A stretch of DNA of 64,000 nucleotides, taken from the NCBI GenBank assembly GCA_964036045.1, contig OZ038382.1, positions 150,238,961 through 150,302,960 of the forward strand. The letters are read 5' to 3'. This document shows, one piece after another, positions 58,659 through 64,000 of this stretch (its first letter is position 1; each line of letters begins with the position of its first letter). Origin of the DNA: Eutreptiella sp. 'Long Island Sound 2002'. Its lineage: Eukaryota; Euglenozoa; Euglenophyceae; Eutreptiales; Eutreptiaceae. The notes below the pieces were generated by a model. The model was not told the DNA's origin. It saw only the letters and a list, made by a program, of their open reading frames with translations, and made no database searches. The position numbers were made by a program, and so were the translations under genes.

Positions 58659-61604
58659 CGGCCCAGACGGCGGACGCCAGAAAGTGGGGGGGTGAGCTGG
58701 GCCCCCCGACCAACGCCCCCCCCACGGTACGGCGTGACGCAGGAGCGCGCGCCACCTCCCGCGGGAGGGAGGGCGGAGACAACGAGCGCGGGGGGGGACC
58801 TGCTGCCCCGCAGCCCGCTAACCGCTGACCGCTAACCCTCACGGCCGCCCCCGGCCGGCCAGCGCCGCGCGACGACGGCCGGGGGGATGAGGGGCCCCAG
58901 CGAGGGCCTGCACGAGGGTCCGGCTCTAGGTAGAGGGGGGCGGGGGAAGGGTGCGACCCCCCAGCCGATGGCTGGCCCCCGGGGCCGGGACCGCCATGCC
59001 GCCCCCCCCTCCGGCCGTCAGGAGGCGGCGCAAGGGGACCAGAGGGCCCCCCCCACTCCCCCCCCCCCCTCCCACTCACGCCCAAGGGCGGACGGAGGCA
59101 GACCGAAGAAACGGCGTCCCCACACCCCCCCGAAGAGGCCGCTGCACCCGGGGTGCGGGGGCGCCACAACCGAGGCAGGCGCCCACACGCCCTGCCTCCT
59201 GCCGGCCGACGGCGGACCGGCGACGCCCAGGACGGTGCAAACGGAGCGGCCTTATCAGAGGCCGGCCCGGGGAAGACGGGGGCGCGAACCAGGGCGGGGG
59301 AGTTCCCCCCCCTCCCCCCCCCCCCCCCCCCGCCGAACTAACCCGTCGGCGGCCGACCGGACCGAGCCCGACGCCCGCGGCCGCCCGGCAACCCCCACGG
59401 CATGAGTATACCCCGGGGGGGCACGCCGGGGGCAACGGAAGGCAGGCCGACGCCCGATGGGGCGGGGGGGCGGGGGGGCGGCCCCCCCAACCCCCAGCCC
59501 GCACCCCCCCCAGCTAGGGAGCAACAGGAGCGGCCCTCCGCCCCCCCGGAGCCGAGGGGACGCCCCCCCCCCCCCAGAAGGAACCGCGACGCGGGGAGGG
59601 GGTGGCGGCTGGACCTGCTCCCGCGGGGGTCGCGGCCGCGGGGCGAGCCCACACCAGCGTTCCGGAGCAACGCGCGCACCAGAACAGTATGGGGCCCGCG
59701 CCCCACATGACCCTCCCGTGACCACAGCCCGCTCAGGGAGGGCAGAGGGAGGGTTCAGGTCTGCAGGGGCCCCCGAGGGAGCGGTCCACAGGCCGCCCCT
59801 CACCCCCCCCCACCCCGGGGCGGCACTGCGACCCCAACCGCACGCGCACGCCGAAAGGGAGTGCGCCGACGACACGAGGGGGGCCAGGATTGAATACCGC
59901 AGGCCGCCACCCAGAAGGGGAGCAGGGAGGCCGCGGCGCGACCCCCTCCCCCACCCCCCCACCGGCTGCAAGCCGCGGGGGCCCCGGCCCCCACCCCCCG
60001 AGGCTGGGGGGATGGTCCCCCCCCCGCCCGAGAGAGGAGCCGGAGCGCGACCCGCCCCCCCGCCTCAGCCGCCGGCTCCCACGGGGGCCGCAGAGAACAT
60101 GCGAGCCCGCGCCAACGCGCCAGGACGCCGCACAGATCGCGCCCAGAGAAGGCGGATGAGCACGAACCGGAGTGGTATGGGGGGCCACGCCCCCCATGGA
60201 CAGCACAACGCTAGTGACACCCGCTTTGTTGCCTGCCCAGGGAAGGCAGAGGGACGGAACGAGGCTGAGCGACCCCCCGCCCTACAGGCCCCCCCCCGGC
60301 CGCACAAACGGGGGGTACGGCGCACGCCCCCCCCCCCCCCCCAGCTCGCCCCCCGGCACACAAACGCCACGGACCCGCCCCGCGGCGCGGAGCCCCCACA
60401 GGGCGTGCAGGCCGAGGGGACAGAGAAGGGCCCCCACACCCGCACGCCCGCGCCCACAGCACGTGGATCGCGGACCCCAACAGCCCGCCCAGTGGGCGGG
60501 CAGTCGGGAGAGGGGGCGCGCCTGACCCCAGACGCCCCTCGCAAAAGTAGAAGGCACCCCCCCCAGGGACGCCCTACCGCCGCCCCCACAACCCCAAGCC
60601 AAGTAGGGGGGAACCGGGACCGGACCGCCCCCCCCCAAGCACGCCAGACGGAGCAAGGGACCGGGGCAGGACACGCGGAGGGGCACGGACCACGTGGAAC
60701 GGCCCTACCAGCGCCCAGTGCCGGGACCACGCGAGGTGTGCACGCCACACCACCCAGGGGGGGGGGGAGCGGACGCCGCGGGAGCGCAAGCGCACACACA
60801 CGAAAGGGACACGCGGGGACTACCAGAAGGGCAACCAGACCGGGCGCGCGGAACGCACAGACCGCGTGGAATGGTGTACCAGCGAGCGAGGGTAAGGGAC
60901 ACCCGGACGGGACGGTCCCCCACACGCAGCGCGGAACACGCGGGACGGGAAGGGGGAAACGAGAGAGACACAACACCAGGTACCGGCCCGAACCCCCCGA
61001 ACCGGCCGCGAGCGCCGCGCACACACAGACGGGGCACTGCACCCGCCAAGGCAGTAGTGGCGCACAGCGCCACGCCCCAACCCCTTGGCTAGGCAGGCTC
61101 CGCGCCAGCCCAAGGGGGTCCCACTGGCGACAAGCCAGTAGCACGGGCCCGGCGGCGCCGGCGCCCCGGGCGACCACGCATTAGGGGGGCGACGCAGTGG
61201 GTAAGCGCCCGCAGCCACGGCTGCGAATTGATGCACTGACCGGGGAGTGGCGAAACGGGGAAGCCGGGGAAGGACGGGGCTCCGAGCCCTTTGAACCCGG
61301 GGGACTCCGCCACCAGGCAGGAGGTGCGTCTTGGAGGGCCCCCCACTAGGGCCCGGTGGGGAGGATATCACCTGGCCCGACTAGGTGGCCCCCCGGGGCC
61401 GAAAGGCGTCTAGTACCCGCAAAATCAAACCTCAAACCTCAAACCTGTTCTAGGTCCTCCTTCAGTTGAAAGATATCTCCCATAGACCCTTGCTTCAGCC
61501 ACCAAGAGCGGCCTGTAGGCCTAGTGTAGCACTTAGCATAGCCCTTTCGCCACCATTCTCCTCTTGGATTCCGCGTACTCTCTCAATCAAATCTCAAACC
61601 TCAA
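58659..61604 (+). other. LINE 3' region, GC-rich and probably non-coding
   Basis: 2.9 kb dominated by runs of C and G. All six frames lack stops for long distances because of composition, and the translations are Pro/Arg/Gly/Ala low-complexity. Two copies of a (TCAAACC)-type tail occur, at about 61424-61448 and 61590-61604, with 140 bases of AT-richer sequence between them. Confidence 0.55.
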
Positions 61605-61623
61605 ACCGCTTGCTTTAGAGATG
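61605..61623. repeat. LINE target-site duplication, right copy
   Basis: ACCGCTTGCTTTAGAGATG directly after the LINE tail (ctcaaacctcaa). The satellite unit continues from here in register with 24831. Confidence 0.88.
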
Positions 61624-64000
61624 TGCCTCCATGGTTAGGGCGATTGTCTTGAAACCCAGCTCAAAAACCCCTCAATTTCACCTCAAAATGGACCACCGCG
61701 TGGCACCACGGCATGGTACACGCCTTATTGAACACCCATTCCCCATCCTTCGATAGCCCGATCGCCATGAAAGAACAACAGCCCTCATCGAAAACACCTG
61801 CTTGGCGTAGCGGCGATCGTCCTGAACTTTCAGGACGATTGTCCTGAAAACAGTCGAAAACAGCCCAAAAACGGCCATTTTTGGACACTAGATCGGCCGT
61901 AGAGCGAGCTAGAGTGCTTGAAATGCAATGAAACTTGTTTGTGGTGATGCGCCCTGGCTCGCCGGTCGTTTTGAGCAACTTGGATGCCGGTTTTGAGCCG
62001 CAATGTGGTCGCAAGGACTTTTGGACCGCCTGCTGCTTGCTCATTGCTGATGTTGCTGCTAAAACGTGTTGCTCGCCCTTGGACCCTAAAAGGTGGTGTA
62101 AAACCTCGACAGGGTAAACCCAGCTCGGTAATCAAGACTCGAACTAGGACCGAGCTGGGTCCTAGTCTTGCGTAATGCAATGGAAATCACTCTTGAAGAA
62201 AGACCGCTTGCTTTAGAGATGTGCCTCCATGGTTAGGGCGATTGTCCTGAAACACGGCTACAAACCGGCTCATTTTCACCTCAAAACGGACCACCGCGTG
62301 GCACCACGGCGTGGTACACGCCTTATTGAACACCCATTCTCCATCTTTCGATAGCCCAATCGCCATGAAAGAACAATGGCCCTCGTCGAAAACACCTGCT
62401 TGGCGTAGCGGCGATCGTCCTGAACTTTCAGGACGATCGTCCTGAAAACAGCCGAAAACAGCCCAAAAACGGCCATTTTTGGACACTAAATCGGCCGTAG
62501 AATGGGCTAGACGGCTCGAAATACAACAAAACCTGTGTGTGGTGATGCGCCTTGGCTCCCAGGTTGTTTTGAGCTACTTGCATGCCCGTTTTGAGCCGCA
62601 ATGGGGTCGCAAGGACTTTTGGACCGCCTGCTTTTGCTGCTGCTGCTCCTTGCTACTTGCTGCTGCTAAAACGTGTAGCTCAGCCTTGGCCCCTAAAAGG
62701 TGCTGTAAAACCTCGACAGGGTAAACCCAGCTTGGTGATCAAGACTCGAACTAGCACCGAGCTGGGTTCTAGTGTTGCGTAACGCATGGGAAATCACCGT
62801 TGAAGAAAGACCGCTTGCTTTAGAGATGTGCCTCCATGATTACGGCGATTGTGCTCCAACACGGCTGGAAAACGGCTCATTTTAACCTCAAAATGGACCA
62901 CCGCGTGGCACCACGGAGTGGTACACGCCGTATTGAACACCCCTTTGCCATCATTTGATAGCCCAATCGCCATGAAAGAACAACGGCCCTCATCGGAAAC
63001 ACCTGCTTGGGGTAGCGGCGATCGTCCTGAACTTTCAGGACGATCGTCCTGAAAACGGCCGAAAACAGCCCAAAAACGCCCTTTTTTGGACACCAAATCG
63101 GCCGTATAACGGGCTAGACGGCTCGGAACGCAACGAGACTTGTGTGTGGTGATGCGCCTTTGCTACCTGATCGTTTTGAGCGACTTGGATGCCGGTTTTG
63201 AGCCGCCGTGTAGTCGCAACGACTTTTGGATCGCCCGCTGCTGCTGCTTGCTGCTGCTGCTGCTGCTTGTTGCTGCTGCTCAAACGTGTAGCTCACGCTT
63301 GGCCCCTAAAAGGTGGTGTAAAACCTGAAAGGGGAAGACCCAGCTCGGTAATCAAGACTCGAACTAGGACCGAGCTGGGTTCTAGTCTTGCGTAACGCAT
63401 GGGAAATCACCGTTGAAGAAACACCGCTTGCTTTAGAGATATGCCTACATGGTTACGGCGATTGTCCTGAAATGCGGCTGGAAAACGGCTCATGTTCACC
63501 TCAAAATGGACCGCTACGTGGCACCACGGCGTGGTACATGCCTTATTGAACAGCCATTTGCCATCATTTGATAGCCCAATGGCCATGAAAGAACAACGGC
63601 CCTCATCGGAAACACCTGCTTGGCGTAGCGGCGATCGTTCTGAACTTTCGGGAAGATCGTCTCGAAAAAAGCCAAAAACAGCCCAAAAACGGCCATTTTT
63701 CGACACTAAATCGGCCGTAGAACCGTCTAGACGGCTCTGCTGTAGAACGAGCTAGACGGCCCCAAATGCAACAAAACTTGTTTGTGGTGATGCGCCTTTG
63801 CTCCGCGATCGTTTTGAGCTACTTGGATGCCGGTTTTGAGCCGCGGTGTGGTGGCGAGGACTTTTGGACCGCCTGCTGTTGCTGCTGCTATTGCTTGCTA
63901 CTTGCTGCTGCTAAAACGTGTTGCTCACCCTTGGACCCTAAAAGCTGGTGTAAAACCTCGACAGGATAAACCCAGCTCGGTGATCAAGACTCAAACTGGG
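61605..64000. repeat. ~600-bp satellite array, right part
   Basis: Further unit starts lie at 62133, 62740, 63353 and about 63985 (periods 607, 613 and 632). The growth in length coincides with different lengths of a (GCT)n tract (for example 62630-62670, 63236-63285, 63870-63915). A minus-strand frame of about 90-100 codons (VFNKACTMPWCHAVVHFE and similar) is kept in every unit, but near-identical repeats keep frames by default, so it is not called a gene. The array runs off the right edge. Confidence 0.9.

Larger units (their letters stand above)
24832..61604 (+). mobile_element. 5'-truncated non-LTR retrotransposon (LINE-type), split by nested LTR elements
   Basis: Flanked by a 19-bp target duplication inside the satellite. 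The element itself is 24832-29046 plus about 55121-61604, roughly 10.7 kb. Its left end starts in mid reverse transcriptase, as expected for truncated target-primed reverse transcription. It ends in a short repeated tail (ctcaaatctcaaacctcaaa). The first part encodes reverse transcriptase, an RNase H-like domain and a CCHC finger. Several GC-rich frames follow downstream, then about 2.9 kb of non-coding GC-rich sequence. Base composition is much richer in G+C than the satellite and the host gene. Confidence 0.85.

Noticed and set aside
59457-61184. 575-codon plus-strand frame and its minus-strand counterparts in the LINE 3' region
   Set aside because: At this G+C content stops are rare in all frames. 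The translations are Pro/Arg/Gly/Ala low-complexity with no protein-like pattern.
62187-62486. ~100-codon minus-strand frame kept in each 600-bp satellite unit
   Set aside because: The units are close copies, so a shared frame is expected without selection, and the start contexts differ. Kept only as a note in the satellite entry.

Overview
The window is nuclear DNA of a eukaryote. It carries one spliced host gene with conventional GT-AG introns, several satellites, two chromodomain-bearing Ty3-type LTR retrotransposons and one large non-LTR (LINE-type) element. The mix would fit a repeat-rich alga of the green lineage or another photosynthetic protist, but nothing in the sequence fixes the species. 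A 200-base N gap (2548-2747) marks an assembly join.

Left part (1-8440): repeats with an unidentified multicopy reading frame. An exact ~1 kb direct duplication (1535-2547 and 4059-5071) carries it, among foldback-type inverted repeats, a decayed minus-strand frame (6230-7460), nine copies of an 85-bp satellite (7481-8236) and an AT-rich block of CCTAGT/ACTAGG hairpins (8237-8440).

Host gene (19416-8651, minus strand): seven exons whose phases all agree encode the first 821 residues of a PRP4-type spliceosomal kinase. They cover an acidic N-terminus, a long Arg/Asp/Lys/Glu repeat domain, and the kinase domain up to the catalytic loop. The C-lobe is not found in the remaining 8.6 kb. The introns hold a palindromic tRNA-like element, a 99-bp minisatellite and GGCCGGCC palindromes. 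19417-24145 shows no convincing gene.

Right part (24146-64000): a stack of insertions. A ~600-bp satellite array is split by a 5'-truncated LINE (24832-61604) flanked by a 19-bp target duplication. The LINE is split by an older minus-strand chromovirus (29047-55120, LTRs ~2.34 kb). The left LTR of that element is split by a younger plus-strand chromovirus (29689-42586, LTRs of 344 bp that look identical). The order of insertion is therefore satellite, LINE, outer chromovirus, inner chromovirus.

The points most worth following up: the LINE carries several apparent reading frames downstream of its reverse transcriptase, including a UGAUG stop-start overlap. Both chromoviruses have gag and pol in the same frame separated by a single UAG followed by AGG. 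Both read gag through the primer-binding site from inside the LTR. Both carry an extra methyltransferase-like segment between protease and reverse transcriptase. Each chromovirus also carries damage: a stop in the chromodomain of the inner one, and a stop and frameshifts in the outer one.
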